NCBI GenBank assembly: GCA_032821775.1
Contig: JAVLRN010000007.1
Location: forward strand, 1,426,001 to 1,490,000
DNA: 64,000 bases
Direction: 5' to 3'
Origin: Sanguinoderma infundibulare
Lineage: Eukaryota; Basidiomycota; Agaricomycetes; Polyporales; Polyporaceae
The notes beneath the pieces are model-generated. The model was not told the DNA's origin, did no database searches, and saw only the letters and a program-made list of their open reading frames with translations. The translations under genes were made by a program, and so were the position numbers. This document shows positions 14,597 through 28,544 of the stretch, one piece after another (position 1 is the stretch's first letter; the number at the start of each line of letters is the position of its first letter).

Positions 14597-15490
14597 CTAA
14601 GCCTACAGCAAACATGTTTGAACACAAGCATGTTAGATTGACAGCCAGATGCTACATACCATGCCAATGACACCGCATGCAGCGCGTGCACCTGCGTTAC
14701 CGGTTTTCAAGGATTCGTCGTCGCCGCCGCGTCCAAGGTCATCAGTACCCTGGAAGGGAACTTAACGCAATGTTCAAATAGAGACGATGAAATACGCACA
14801 GCGTGGACAACCACCGTACGACTTGCGACACCAACCATTCGTCAATAGAACACAGGCGAGGATGAGGTTTCAGGGACGTACCCAACGATGCTCAATGGGC
14901 CATTCAAGGAGATCACACGATCCTCGAACGAGAAAGCAGCCACACCCTTGGAGTCGGCCTCGATGTTGCCCAAATCCCCCACATGCCTGTTTAAATCCGT
15001 GGGGGCACCATGTGTCCTCTCGAAGGGGTTAAAGTGCGGTCCCGCGGACGTGCAGCCGTTGCTCAAGTCGCCAGAAGCACTGGTCGAGGAAAGCGGATAA
15101 GCCCCTAAGAGGAAGGCAGGGGCGAATTCATAGATGCGTACTGGATATGGAAGCCATGTTTTGCCGAAGACTTGAGGTTCTTGACCTCACCGGAAATGGC
15201 GACCGGTGCGGTAGGGAATGGTTGTGTGAACGTGACTGTTCCGCTCACGGTCTCGCCGTTGAGGACGGCGACGGCCTGCAAGAGACGGCGGAGATCCGTT
15301 AGGGCTGCTGGGAGCGCAATGCGGGTGGGACACGGACCTTGGAGATTATAGGAATGGGGAGCACGTCGACCTGTGGAACGGACCTTCGTGGAAGGATGAG
15401 CCAAATGACGAAGACGGCAATGAGGGTGAAGGAGGCCGTGATTGCGAGGCGGGGCTGCCTGGACGACGGACGGGCAGTTGAAAAATCCAT
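14597..15490 (-). CDS. Membrane-anchored Cu/Zn superoxide dismutase
   Basis: Dismutates superoxide to oxygen and peroxide. Six exons (15490-15338, 15275-15142, 15079-14882, 14821-14800, 14749-14660, 14602-14597) give 200 aa. After a short basic head there is one hydrophobic segment ([19 protein letters not shown], about residues 15-34), then the SOD domain. The metal ligands are all visible: the HGFHIH pair created across the exon 2/3 junction, the bridging and zinc histidines in GPHFNP and RHVGD, and the copper histidine in [14 protein letters not shown]. It ends CGVIGMA. The last exon is just GCTTAG. The domain probably faces the lumen or outside, which would make this a secretory-pathway rather than cytosolic SOD; topology is inferred. 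Confidence 0.93.
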
Positions 15491-16127
15491 GTTTTCGGCC
15501 TTGTCAGCGGGGAAGCCGAGCATAAGAACGACGTCGAAAGGGACGAGGAGAGAGCGCAAGCGAGGCGATGGTGGCGGAAATGCCGCAGTTGGGATCAGCC
15601 AGCTTCGGACACGGTTCACACACCCGCATCCATCATCTCGGCGTCATGTGCTGCCCACTGCGCTCCTCGATCCGGTCAATGGCCCGCACGACGGTCAGAA
15701 CGGCTGAGATGGTAGTGCAGAAACAAACAGTTGTTAGCCGTCGTCGTCGAAACCAGCAGCGACAAATTGGCAAAGGCAATTAAATGTCGTCCCGGCGCGG
15801 GCCGGGGGCGGTCCCGGACATGCCGTCGCTTAGTGCACGCCGATCATCCTCACGGCTCAGCAAGAATGCCGTGTCCTGCGTCCGACCACATTCCTCGTGC
15901 CAGCCCTCTCAGCTTCACGAAATCATTGCAATATGACCACAGGCGATACGTAACTGCGAGCCGCACTGATACATTCACGGCCCGCAGACAGTGTCGGCAG
16001 AGTCAAAGGATGGTCATCGTCAAGGTCAGCTGGACTCTTGTTCGCCGTTCCCGCACACCCAGCAATACTATTTGAACGGGTCGAGCATCGTCAGCATATC
16101 CGGTTGTTCTGGATATCTACTGTCGAT
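15491..16127. other. Intergenic divergent region between SOD and GDSL esterase
   Basis: 637 bp between two divergent starts. Short overlapping ORFs only. No TATA box or repeat stands out. Confidence 0.5.
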
Positions 16128-17585
16128 ATGCTTCCCTCCGTCGCGCTCGTCCTCTTGGCAGCGGGTTCGTCTGCGGCGGCTGCATCTGCTGCCAGCGGTG
16201 CACTCACTCAGCCAAAGTTTAATTGGGCTAGAGCGAAATATTTCTATGCCTTCGGCGACTCCTACACGTTTGTACAAGGTACGAAGGGGCTGGCGAACTT
16301 CAGGTGGGCATCACAGCTTCATGCGCAAGTACGGCTTTGCTCACTGTGCAACTTAGCTTCATCGGAGACGCGTTCGACCTTTCATTCACCCCACAAGAAC
16401 TCCTCGAGGACGAGATCATATTCAAAAATGTTAGTGCAGGCGAAAAATCGGGTAATACACGTTCCTAAGTTGACGTCCCCCTTGAGACGAGCTCGGACGG
16501 CGCAAGCTGGGTATGCACATTTCATTCCCCAAAGCGTCCAAGATCCCTAAAGTACCATGCGCAGACAGAGTTCTTGACCGGCTGCTTCGCAGGCAAACCT
16601 TCCGACTGTGCCCCACACCAACTTTGGAACTTCGCCTTCGCTGGGGCCGAAATTGACAAAGCTCTGTAAGCCAACCGCCATCCCTATCGCCCGACCATCC
16701 GTATTCAGCACTCTCGTTGCTCTCCTTGCAGACTTCCGCTCCACCACAACTTCACCGTCGATCTGGTTGATCAGGTCAACCAATGGGCAGCCTACGCTTC
16801 CGACGTCGTTCCGCATCCGCCAGCCGAGACCGTTGTCGCATGGTGGATTGGCATCAACGATACCGGTAACACTCTCACCAACACCACGGCACGTCTCTCC
16901 GTCATCACGCAAACCTGCCAGGCAGTCCCTCCTGACTGATCTTCGCTCCAGCTGGACTACCAGGCTTTCTGGGAAGTCGAGATGCAGTCTCTATTCGGCG
17001 CCGTGGTACGTAGATAGCATCCTCTTTACCTCGACGACCAAACGATCAACCCTGCCCTAAAACAGCAAACCGCCTACGATCACAACCTCCGCGGCGCGTA
17101 CTTCTTTGTCAACGTCCCGCCCATGGCGCGCTCCCCCGAGTACGCGGGCTCCTCCCTCGCGCCGCTCTACCAGCAGAACATCGTCGACTACAACTCCGCG
17201 CTCGCCGCCCACGCCGCCGCCTTCGCCCAGACCCACACGGACGTGACCGTGCTCATCTTCGACGCCCACACCTGGTTCAGCGACCTCCTGGACAACGCGG
17301 CGGCGTACGGGTTCAAGAATACCACTGGGTAAGTTGCTACAGAAAATAACACCTTCCCCCGCATGCAATGGACGAGTGCATCCGAGCTCACGCCTCATCG
17401 TTAGGTTCTGTACGTGCAAGGATCCAGACTACTTCTGGTTCAGTGAGCTTCCCTACCTGTCCGAGCACTCTCACCATCCTACTAATTCCTCGCGTCGCTC
17501 AGACAACTTCCACCCGACCGAACGCGTCCACCGCCTGCTCGCAAAAGCGATGGAAGCCGAGCTGGTGCATGCTTCCCAGGCCTAG
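16128..17585 (+). CDS. Secreted GDSL-type esterase, CE16-like
   Basis: Likely extracellular acetyl esterase acting on plant polysaccharides or oligosaccharides (CE16 family role). A signal peptide is visible (MLPSVALVLLAAGSSAAAAS). Block I reads FYAFGDSYTF, with Ser of GDS as nucleophile. Later come WNFAFAGAEID, WWIGINDTGNT (block III Asn) and FHPTERVHRLL (block V His). About eight exons: 16128 to about 16301; then FIGDAFDLSF; TEFLTGCFAGKPSD; LPLHHNFTVDL; LDYQAFWEVEMQ; a long exon at 17066-17329; a short FCTCKDPDYFWF exon; and the final HPT exon to stop 17585. The donor after the NDTGN exon is uncertain: the frame is kept by a gtcatc donor about 20 nt past the first gtaaca. Many NxT sites fit a secreted glycoprotein. 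Confidence 0.88.
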
Positions 17586-18278
17586 CTGACCGACACCTGA
17601 CCCAATCCCAATCTCTTCCCCGATTACATCTCCTGGCGTTCAAATCCATGAATCGATGGTTTTGCAGCATTTCGTCTAATCTCGAGCCGGCTAAGACGAA
17701 GTAAACACGAATATACGCGCTTCATTGCAAGAAGATTGCTTTTAGCATGAGCCGATCACAAGAGTAAAGCCTAAAGGGAGATGGAGGATATGGGGGTGTC
17801 CAACATAAAACACGCTGTACGGTGTCGTGCGATCCTAAGTGGGCGTTGTTGCTAATGGAAATATGTACAAGTTGAACACTACCGTATAGGATCACCACGG
17901 GCGGACAGGGGTGAGAGATGGGACAACGAGGGGCGGTATGGTGCTATGGAAATCCGGGCTACGTACAAAGGAGTGGGTTAGACTATCGACAATATGCAAT
18001 GACTGCCGAACCGATAACAGTAGGAGGGAGGTTGCGCCCAATGCGGAAGCGGTACTGTGCGAGACATTATGAACCCCCCTGGGCCATGTCACCACAGGCA
18101 ATAGATAAGGAAAACACCGAAAACGATACGATTAACACGACAAGACGCAAATAAAGAGAGACCACAGTACGCGTGTGTCCAAAACGACTATGAGGAAGAC
18201 AGTACGAGAAAGTAGCAGGAAGTGAACCACGCTACACTCCATGTCACTGCCGACCTCACCTCACAGACCGAAACGGAA
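17586..18278. other. Intergenic, convergent 3' ends
   Basis: 693 bp between two convergent stop codons, so it should carry both 3' untranslated regions. No gene seen. Confidence 0.5.
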
Positions 18279-19731
18279 TCAGAAGAATAGATACGTGGTG
18301 ACGAACACGCCTAGCGCGATGATGATCACGACCTGTAATGGGACACCCTCCGCCGCGGCAATCTCGCTGACATAGCTGCCCACCTCTGTCCGCCCGTCGT
18401 ATGTCGAGCGGTCATCGTACGTCCTGCCGTCGTAGCTGCTGCCGTCGTCTGACGCGGGCCCGCGCCTCCGGTGCCTAAGCTCTGCCGCACCAGTAACCGA
18501 CGTAGGCGCGACACTCGGCTCGGGCATTGACGCAATAAGTTGCCGGAGACGCTCGATCTCCGACTGGGCCTCTTCGAGCTTCTTGATCAGCTCCGGGTTC
18601 GGGTCCTGCAGAACGACCTGCGGGGCTGGAGGCGGGACTGCCCGTACGGGGGGTGAAGGGGGCGGTGAGGGTCGACGGGCGGGTGCGGGAGCATGGACGT
18701 TGACGTTGACGATACCCACGCCCTCGTCGCTCGATGGCTCGGGCTCTGGTGGGTGGACGGTAACGTTGGGGGGAGGTGTCGACGGTGCGTCGTGGTGCTC
18801 TTCCTGTTGCTGAGACGGGATAGGAAGTGCGCTTTCCTCTCCAGTACTGTGTTCGCGGGTCGCATGGCCATTGCTCTGAGGGAACTGACGGACGGTAGCA
18901 TAGTTCTGGAAATAGACCGCGTGTGTATGAGCATCAAAGATAGGTTATGTGACATGGAACTCACGTCTTGGCCAGGTACGTTCAAGAGCGAGCTCATATT
19001 TGCATGGGACTCATCCTCCTCGGGGACAGTCTGGCCCTCAGGGGGGAGGTAGACGACGCGGATCTTCTGGGAGTGAACTTCGTCTCCTTCGATATTCCAC
19101 TACGCATCATCAACTAGGCATGAGCTGCGCAGGTCTGGTGTTGAAAACACAGGGGCTACGCACGATATCCTGCAAAGACATGCTCTCCTTCTCGGGACTG
19201 ATAATGGTGCTCTGAATGAGAAACTTGTCCTTGCACTTTGTGTTAATCGGGAGGTCGTCCTTCATAGCTTGCAACATAACTGGGCCGCCGGGGTTCTCAG
19301 ACGGTTCGGTTCAAAACTCAACATAATGACACGCACCTGCAACCTCGACGGTCTCTCCCGGCTCCACCCTGCCAGAGTTGGGCCTTACACAGTAAAGCTG
19401 GGCACGCCAGGTGGGTTAGTTGAGGGAATGTGGCGATTGTTGGAACGTCATGGCGGGCTGACCTTAGGAGCGGTCGTCTTGACCTTGAACGCGGCCGGGT
19501 TTGCATTGTTGTTGGTGATCTGAAGTGTCCGCTTGACGGACTGGGTGAACGGTCCTGGATTGGTACCAAGCCGAGGAGAACGGCGGGCGGAGGGGAGCGG
19601 GGAGGGAGCGGGGACGGAACGTGTACAAATGCATAAGCGGGGACGGCTGAGCGTCGCGTCGCACGCGGGAGAGATCTAATCCACGCACTGTTGAATCCCA
19701 GGACGCTGCTGGGATTGAGGGAGACGGACAT
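18279..19731 (-). CDS. VAP/Scs2-type ER membrane protein (MSP domain, tail anchor)
   Basis: Tethers ER to plasma membrane and other organelles by binding FFAT motifs, and influences phosphoinositide and phospholipid metabolism. Six or seven exons from ATG 19731. The MSP domain is visible in order: MSVSLNPSSVLGFN, RPFTQSVKRTLQITNNN, PAAFKVKTTAPKLYCVRPNS, GRVEPGETVEV, CKDKFLIQS and VYLPPEGQTVPEEDE. A proline-rich linker and a predicted coiled coil (ELIKKLEEAQSEIERLRQL) follow. The end is a hydrophobic tail anchor, VVIIIALGVFVTTYLFF, right at the stop. Domain order and the tail anchor match the family closely. Confidence 0.93.
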
Positions 19732-20417
19732 TTTGGCTTTCGGGGGGGCAGCGGAGGGGGTGAGGAAGGATGAGGGTAAGGGGTGTGAGGGGAGAAGGAG
19801 AGATAGGACGGCCGAGGTGCAAGCGACTGATGACGGTGCACTCCCGTAAGCGCTTTTGAGCGGAGTCCGACTCGGGGCCCTCCTCCGCGTGGCCCCCTCA
19901 GCACTCGGACACACTCCCTCCCTCCTCTCTCTCTGTCCACACCGCCATTCCTCTCGCCGCTCTCCCCGGCGCGGTCGTCGCGCGCTGACCATGCATGCCC
20001 ACATGCGATCATTGACATGCACCGTTGCTGCGCACATGCGCCGTTCATTTACATACCTCGTTCATTAAATTACACCTGCTCCCGCTTCCCTGTCTCCATC
20101 CGCAGCATGTACCGCAAATCACGCACACAACGCTGTGCAAGAACGGAGCAAGTGCATTGCTCAATCTCAATTAGATCGACCCTGTTCATATCATATTATA
20201 CGTGTGCAACGAGGTAGGAATGCAGACAGTCTGTTGTGTAACGAACGAAGGCGACGAAGAGCAAGGAGCGATTAGTGGTACTGTGCGTATGTAACGAGAG
20301 ACAACTACCAGGTTCTGACCAGACCCGAAATATGTAATATCCGACCTCCTCCAAGTTTTCGGTGGGCATGCGTATTGATGAGACAAAAGACGTGCAGCGA
20401 GTGCGATAGTTGAACGT
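19732..20417. other. Intergenic, VAP promoter and kinase 3' side
   Basis: 686 bp. The half nearest VAP is GC- and CT-rich on the coding strand; the half nearest the kinase stop is AT-richer. No gene supported. Confidence 0.5.
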
Positions 20418-22571
<2,154 letters not shown>

Positions 22572-23380
22572 GCTGATCTTCTGCGACCACGGGGCTAGTG
22601 TACGGGACTAGTGCTGGGGCACGCCGTTGGGGCTGGGGGATGGGAGGGTATTGAGAAGACGCAAAGCCTGCTTTGCGGTCGGGGGATATGGGGGAAGGAG
22701 GTATGTGCTGGGTATGCGGGGAGGGGATGGTAGTCGTTCTGGTGGTCTGACGCCCATAGAGATTATAAGTAGAACTCGCTCTCGGATCGGGCCAAGCGAC
22801 AGATGCCGATCGCCCGTCCCAGGCGACAACGTCGGCCTAATATTCCCCATCTCACCTCATCAGACCCAGGTCTTGTGCGCTGGCCCAGCGGATCTGCCCG
22901 GATTCGATAGCCCCGGTCCACAACCACATCGGTGGATATTATCCATCGTCCATTAAGCTCTAAGTTCGGTTGCATACGAGCAATTACAATACATTACACG
23001 GCGACAAGGCGCACCGTCTGACACATCCTCACAGTCCCGCACAACCCGGTCGGCAAACATGACGGTCGGACGTAATACCAAGGCTACGCGCTGTAACCTG
23101 GCTACGTGGGGGACAACGACAAGACCAAGGGAAGGACGACAGTTTCGGGCCCCGGAAAACACAGATGCGCCACGTACGACAGCGACTAGTTTACCGGGGA
23201 GCAGCCCAGGCTCTCCCAGGCGAGGGTGTTGGACCAGGACCATCATCATCATCATCCATGGAATCCGATGTGGTGCCGCACCAGCGAATAGCGACATGGT
23301 GAAGGCCAAGTGCGCATGTGGTTAGGCGTTGACCCCCGGACCCGGTCGGTTCAGGGAGATGACAAGGCGCCAGAAGGCAC
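22572..23380. other. Intergenic, kinase promoter
   Basis: 809 bp upstream of the AGC kinase and downstream of the G-patch gene. It contains a short run of CAT triplets at 23241-23256. No coding region supported. Confidence 0.5.
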
Positions 23381-24541
23381 CTACTCATTCAGGGTCGCGA
23401 GAAGCCTCTGGCGGCTTTCGCTCTCTGCCTTCGCGATGCGTGCAAAGGACTTAGCCCCGCGTCCAAACAGAGCCTTCCGCATGCGCATCTCCTCGCTCGC
23501 CTTGATGTGTGCAGCAAGAGCGGCCTGGCTGTGCGTAACGCGCTTCTTCGACTCCTTGTACGGCCCCACCCTCTTCGCCTTCAGGCCGATCCCAAGACGG
23601 TCGGACTTGAGCACGGTAGCAATCGGGGTCAGGAGGGCCGTGCCGTTATGGGAGGGAACCGTCGAAGAAGACTCCGGCAGGTCGGCATCTGCGCTGGTCT
23701 CCATCTTTCCATCTTCCATGTCATCCTCCGAGTCGGAGAACGTAAGGTCTACAACGTCCACCATCCGTATCTCGCGGATATCATCATCTGTCCCCACCGC
23801 CACCTCACGTTCCTCCGTCCTGATGGACAGTTCGCGGTCGTCCAAAAGGGTCCTCGCTGGTCTCTTCTCCCGGGCCTTCTGAGTAAGCGTGCCTCTGGGT
23901 GCTGCGGCACCAAGAGCCTCGCCCTCACTCCATCCGCTCTGCTGGAGCATGGCGAAGCCCTTGTTGGACGGGCCGATGTGGAGGAAGATGGGTGGTACGA
24001 AAGGTTGCTCCTTGCGTCCTGGTGGTGGTTCTCTGGACAGGATGTCGGCCAGAGTGGGTGTGGGTGCGGGTGTAGGACGGGATGATGAGGGCGCGGACAT
24101 GATTGTTTGAGAAGCGAACCAGTCGTGCTTGTTCCTCGCAGGTGGCGCCGCCACATCCTGTGTAGATGGATGAACAAGGGCCGGTGTCGTAGAAGCCGAT
24201 GGCGTGGTGCTAGAAGGAGGCAGCACCTGAGACCCGATCGGGGGTGCACTCGATGCGCGAGGTAAGGACCTGTACCAATCGCCGACATGAGATGGGGGAG
24301 GCTCTTCTGCTGATGGCAGCGAGGACGAAGCATTTCCTATCATATTGTTCACCTCGTCGTAAGAGATGATGGCGGCAACAAACCGAGGTGTATTCCTGAG
24401 GCGACGACTGGCCCCAAATGTCGATTCGGTGAGCCAGGGACCCCGTTCATCCTCTTCAGTCCTTTCGGTCACGACCTCCTCGCCATCCTTCCGTTCGGGT
24501 GGGTCGTAGTGAGAGCGGATGTAGTGCGTAATAGTAGCCAT
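23381..24541 (-). CDS. G-patch domain protein with a SUMO-interaction-like motif
   Basis: Single exon, 386 aa. The G-patch is divided: IGPSNKGFAMLQQSGWSEG near residue 185, then a linker, then SDRLGIGLKAK near residue 320. G-patch proteins usually activate DEAH helicases in splicing or ribosome assembly; the partner here is unknown. Between the halves lies VVDLTFSDSEDD, a hydrophobic core followed by acidic and phosphorylatable residues, typical of SUMO-interaction motifs. The middle is rich in Ser, Pro and Thr and probably disordered; the C-terminus is a basic helix. The frame stays open upstream to 25015, but that would run into the divergent gene, so the ATG at 24541 is preferred. Family is recognised; specific function is not. 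Confidence 0.75.
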   Translation of the reverse strand: MATITHYIRSHYDPPERKDGEEVVTERTEEDERGPWLTESTFGASRRLRNTPRFVAAIISYDEVNNMIGNASSSLPSAEEPPPSHVGDWYRSLPRASSAPPIGSQVLPPSSTTPSASTTPALVHPSTQDVAAPPARNKHDWFASQTIMSAPSSSRPTPAPTPTLADILSREPPPGRKEQPFVPPIFLHIGPSNKGFAMLQQSGWSEGEALGAAAPRGTLTQKAREKRPARTLLDDRELSIRTEEREVAVGTDDDIREIRMVDVVDLTFSDSEDDMEDGKMETSADADLPESSSTVPSHNGTALLTPIATVLKSDRLGIGLKAKRVGPYKESKKRVTHSQAALAAHIKASEEMRMRKALFGRGAKSFARIAKAESESRQRLLATLNE

Positions 24542-24764
24542 CAGGTAGTGGATGGGGACAAGAAGAGAAGAGACTCGAAAACGGCCAGGCGCCGTCTCTG
24601 TGGATAGCCGACCTTGGGCGCTTACTCTAAACGCCCGCAAGGCGCCCAATTCCTGCCGCAGCGAGTGGCAGCTTAGGACGCCGCATGCACCAACGACGAC
24701 GACCGACTGGAACGATTCCCTCTTCCTTGATCCCCTTTTCTTGACCTGGTGACGCTTGACCATA

Positions 24765-26107
24765 ATGGACCCAGCTGGCGACCCCGATTTGCACCGTGTC
24801 TGGTCCCTCCTCACCGAAGTTGCAGAGCAGCTCAGCCAGAACCGGTCTTCTGCTGTGAATCTGCATGCCCTTGCCGATGGAGCAAAGGTTCGTCTATCGT
24901 GTGCGTTTGTTGCATCGCATATGTTTATGCCTGGGTCAGAATCAGGCGATTCACTCACAATCTGGCTTTGTACTTCGCCGGTGTGTACCCTGTCGACTGC
25001 CCACGTCGTGTGCATCCGTCTGATCGAGTCGAAGCTTCAACCTAGACAAACCGAAAGGTATTCGACCCACACAGGACCCTTGAATGTCCACGCCTGAACT
25101 TTTTTTCCTCCCAGAGGTTTATGACGGCGAACTGGAGCGCATGAACGCGGCCATGTCCGCAGAGAACCAAGCCCTCCTTAACGACAATCGCCAGCTCAGC
25201 GCCCTCATCCGCGAGTACGAGCAGACCCTCGAGAACGTCATGGCGACGTTCCGCACGCGCGCAGTGAGTTTCCCCATCATTACCCTCCTCCCCTCTGCCT
25301 CCCCTCAACCCTGGAGCCAAACAGCATGAAGTGCAACAGCGCGAACTCGCCCTCATGCGCCAATACGAGAGCATCCTCGTCCAGCGCGAGAGCGAGGCGT
25401 TGGGCGAGTTCCTCGATGTTAACAATGCCCGTTCCGAGAGCCTCGCCCGGGTCGGTCGTCTGCTCCGCGCGGTCTTGCGGAGGTTGGGTGGAGAGGATCT
25501 CCATGTATACGAGGCGCACATAGCGAGCCTCCAGGCGACGGCAGGAGGGCGGAGCGTCGCACAGTCCCGGGAGCCCTCCCACTGGGAAGGGTCCTCGGCA
25601 CCCCGGGACATGGAGGACGAGGGCTCGGAGGGGGCCTCGAGCAGTCGAGTAGACAAAGGAAAGGAGCGGGACGACGATCCTTGCTTAGAGTCACCAGACC
25701 CTGACATTGACCGCCTGTTGGACGAGGACGAGGACCCGGAAAGGCGGCTCGCCGCGGCGGAGTGGGCTCTGGAACGCGAGTGCGAGCTCGCCCGTCTAGA
25801 ACGCGAGAATGAAGAGCTTCGGGCGCTGGTCAACGGCCTGCTCAAACCGGCCGCGCCAGCTTCGACAGCCGCAACGGCGGCGCAACGACCACCTGAATCG
25901 ACATTGACGTCCACCGAGCCGATTCCCATACCCGAACATCCGGATGGCGAGGCCGAATGCGAAGGCGAGGGCCGGAGTTCCGAAGACCACTCTTCCTTCT
26001 CCACATTCCCGCGGCCGCAACAACGATTACTCGGCGGGCCACCGGGGACCGTCGGACCATATGGTACATTCAAGAAAAACACGCTTATCCGGGTGGACAG
26101 CCGGTAG
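24765..26107 (+). CDS. SIKE/FGFR1OP2-like coiled-coil protein, candidate STRIPAK component
   Basis: Three exons (24765-24887, 25117-25263, 25325-26107), 350 aa. The centre is a long coiled coil: ELERMNAAMSAENQALL, then REYEQTLENVMATFRTRA, then a second helix around LALMRQYESILVQRESEA. A C-terminal leucine-rich coil follows (ELARLERENEELRALVNGL). Order and spacing resemble the SIKE family, whose fungal counterpart binds striatin in the STRIPAK phosphatase-kinase complex controlling hyphal fusion and sexual development. The last 80 residues are low complexity (Pro, Ser, Glu). Assignment rests on the ENxxLxxxNRxL...EYExxLExxM pattern, so another coiled-coil family is possible. Divergent from the G-patch gene with 223 bp between starts. 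Confidence 0.62.
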
Positions 26108-26551
26108 TTGGTGAGTGTATCGCTGCTGATCATACCCATATTACTGAATCAGCGAACACTAGTCAAAGCCACCCTCGTTCATCGACGGTAGCATCTAATT
26201 GTATTCATACATGCCATGCAACGCTTTTCAAATCGGACAGTTCGTTTCATTTCATTCGTTCGTGGAAGTATAGATACATTACTATGGTATAACTGCGAAC
26301 CGCACGAAGCGTTCTCGACTTTGGAAACCAGCGATGTGCGACAGGGAGAACTCGACATACGAGAGCTATAAACAAGATGCAACCACCTTAACCTTAACTT
26401 ACAGATCTACGCGACCACATAACAATGAGCACGAAAACCAAGCATCGAGCGACGCAACTCCGGGAGCTGGGGGTATCGCAACCTCAAGCAATATAATCCG
26501 GTAAGCAAATAAGTACCATGTCACCTTGACATCTATCTGACCATGCGAAGA
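26108..26551. other. Intergenic, convergent 3' ends
   Basis: 444 bp between convergent stops, AT-richer than the genes. No coding sequence supported. Confidence 0.5.
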
Positions 26552-28544
26552 TCATGACATGTCCGGCTCGGCCCAGACGCTCTTGACAGTCTCGCACTTG
26601 ACGTCGGCGACGTACATGCGCAACCACTGCACCATCTCCTTGCTGATCTGGTGACAACGCGTCAGGTCAACACACTCAAGACGAACGGGCCGGCCTATGG
26701 TCTGCGACGCGGACGAGAGGACTGGCACGGACGGTTGCCGCGATAGGATATGCGCCGACGCTGCGAAAGCAGAGGCCGAGGAAGATGCCGAAGAGACCAT
26801 CCCCGCGGAGGACATGGCCTGGCGATGGTGGTGATGGCCGGACGCGCTGGACATGGCCGGTTGCGACACGGGTGCTTGTGCTTGTGGGACGTGGGGAGCG
26901 GGCGCGGGCTGGCGGGGGAACGCGCGGGAATGAGGGGGCAGGCGGGACTCGACGATCGAACGAAGCATTTCCCATTCGAGCGAGGTGCATCCCTCCACGG
27001 AGAGGGTGGTCAGCTTGGGGCACACCCAGGTCTGAGAGACGGGCGGGGTGGAGAGGTTCTGGGAACACATGATCGTCATGATCCCTGAGAACTAAAGGAA
27101 GGGCGGCACTCACTCGCATAAGGTTGGACGTCACGTCCTCCACATCGACGAGCTCCAGGGAGGTCAAAGCCGGGAGACGCGGCAACAGCCGAGCAAACCG
27201 CAACTCGTTGAAAAAGCACGACTCGATCCGCATATGGCGGAGCGGGAGGACAGTCAGGGACTGCCTCCGGAGGGCCTCCAGCATCGGGGAGACGTTATCT
27301 AGGTAGCACAACTCAATGCGCTCCAGCGCCGGGAAGGACAGCAGGGTAAGCACGGTTCGGGTGCGTAGATTGCCGGAGTAGTAAAATGATGCCTTGCGAA
27401 GCCGCGGCAGGGAGATCGGACGCGTGTCCGACGCGCGTGCAAGGACGTAATCATCGTGCTCCGGGGCCTCGGGAATGATCGTCGAGCAGTTGTCCGGGTC
27501 GACGTCGGACATATTCCGCAGAACAAGCTCTTCGAGCTGCGGGCACGACCGCAGGGTCTTCAGCAGGGTATCGACGGACGGTGAGAACCCATTCCAGTAA
27601 CCACCGAGCTTGAGCACCCGTAGATTGCTGAGAAGCGCGAGGTCCCAACCAAAGTTGAACGAGGTAAAGGACGAGGTCCGCAGCCGTGGTGTGGTGCGTT
27701 CGAAGAGCGAGAGTGGGGGTTTCGAGTAGTGGTCCTCCTGCATCGAATGAGAGACGCGTACGGAGAGTACCTCGAGCTGTGGCGCCTGCTCCTTGCATCG
27801 GCTGAGCGCGACATGGGCCTGGGGCCGGCTTGGTACGATAAGATGGAACGTCTTCCAGCGCCATATTGCGGGGCGGACGAGCTCCATGGCGGTGACGATA
27901 CTGTCGGTGGAGACGGTGCCGTGTTCCATTCGGGGACTGAAGTCGAGGCAAATGTGCAATGGTGCGGTCCGGGACCGGTCGAGCTTGAGGATCGCCCTGT
28001 CTACGGAACGGTGGGTGCCCATTACGATGCGCGTCCAGAGCATGGGGGAGTTGATCGCCACCTCCCGCCAATATCGGCAGACGAGCATGAGGTTGGAGAG
28101 CGTGATCGAGTCCTCGTCTTCTTCGTCCAGGACGGCAATGGATAAGATGGACGCGAGGAGATCGCTGGGGAGGCGTTGAACGGGAGAGTTCATACGGACC
28201 GCATGTTCCAGCCTAAGTTCGAGGAGGTCGCGCTCGTTGAGAAGCGTGGCCATCTTGGAGTCGAGGGAAAGTATCGCTTCCCGCAGGTGGGGGATGGACA
28301 AGTCGAGGGCAGATTTCCGCGGGCTTGCCTTCCATGACGCGGGGGGTGGGCGCGAAAAGCTTGCGGGAGGTGGCGCGGCGTCGTATGAACGGCGGTAGGA
28401 CGAGGACTTGTCGGCGTAGGCAGCAGCCATGAGTGCTGCAGTGTCGCACATATCGTATGGTGGGGGCTCGGTGGAGTACTCGGTCGTCCAGGACATTGCG
28501 GTCGGCCCGCGGGCGAGAGGCTGTTCGAGGGTAGCGTAAGACAT
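26552..28544 (-). CDS. F-box protein with leucine-rich repeats
   Basis: Two exons (28544-27114, 27058-26552), 645 aa. A Pro/Ser/Tyr-rich head of about 85 residues is followed by a short coiled coil (LSLDSKMATLLNERDLLELR) and the F-box, PVQRLPSDLLASILSIAVL with LSNLMLVCRYWREVAINSP. Irregular leucine-rich repeats follow (LSNLRVLKLGGYW, CPQLEELVLRNMS, ALERIELCYLDNV, LTSLELVDVEDV). A His/Ser/Ala-rich insert interrupts the last repeats. It is a probable substrate receptor of an SCF ubiquitin ligase, target unknown. Basidiomycetes have large families of such proteins. An in-frame ATG 51 nt upstream (28595) is possible. Confidence 0.85.

Noticed and set aside
24542..25015. N-terminal extension of the G-patch frame
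   Set aside because: It stays open but overlaps the divergent SIKE-type gene and has no conserved look; the ATG at 24541 fits better.
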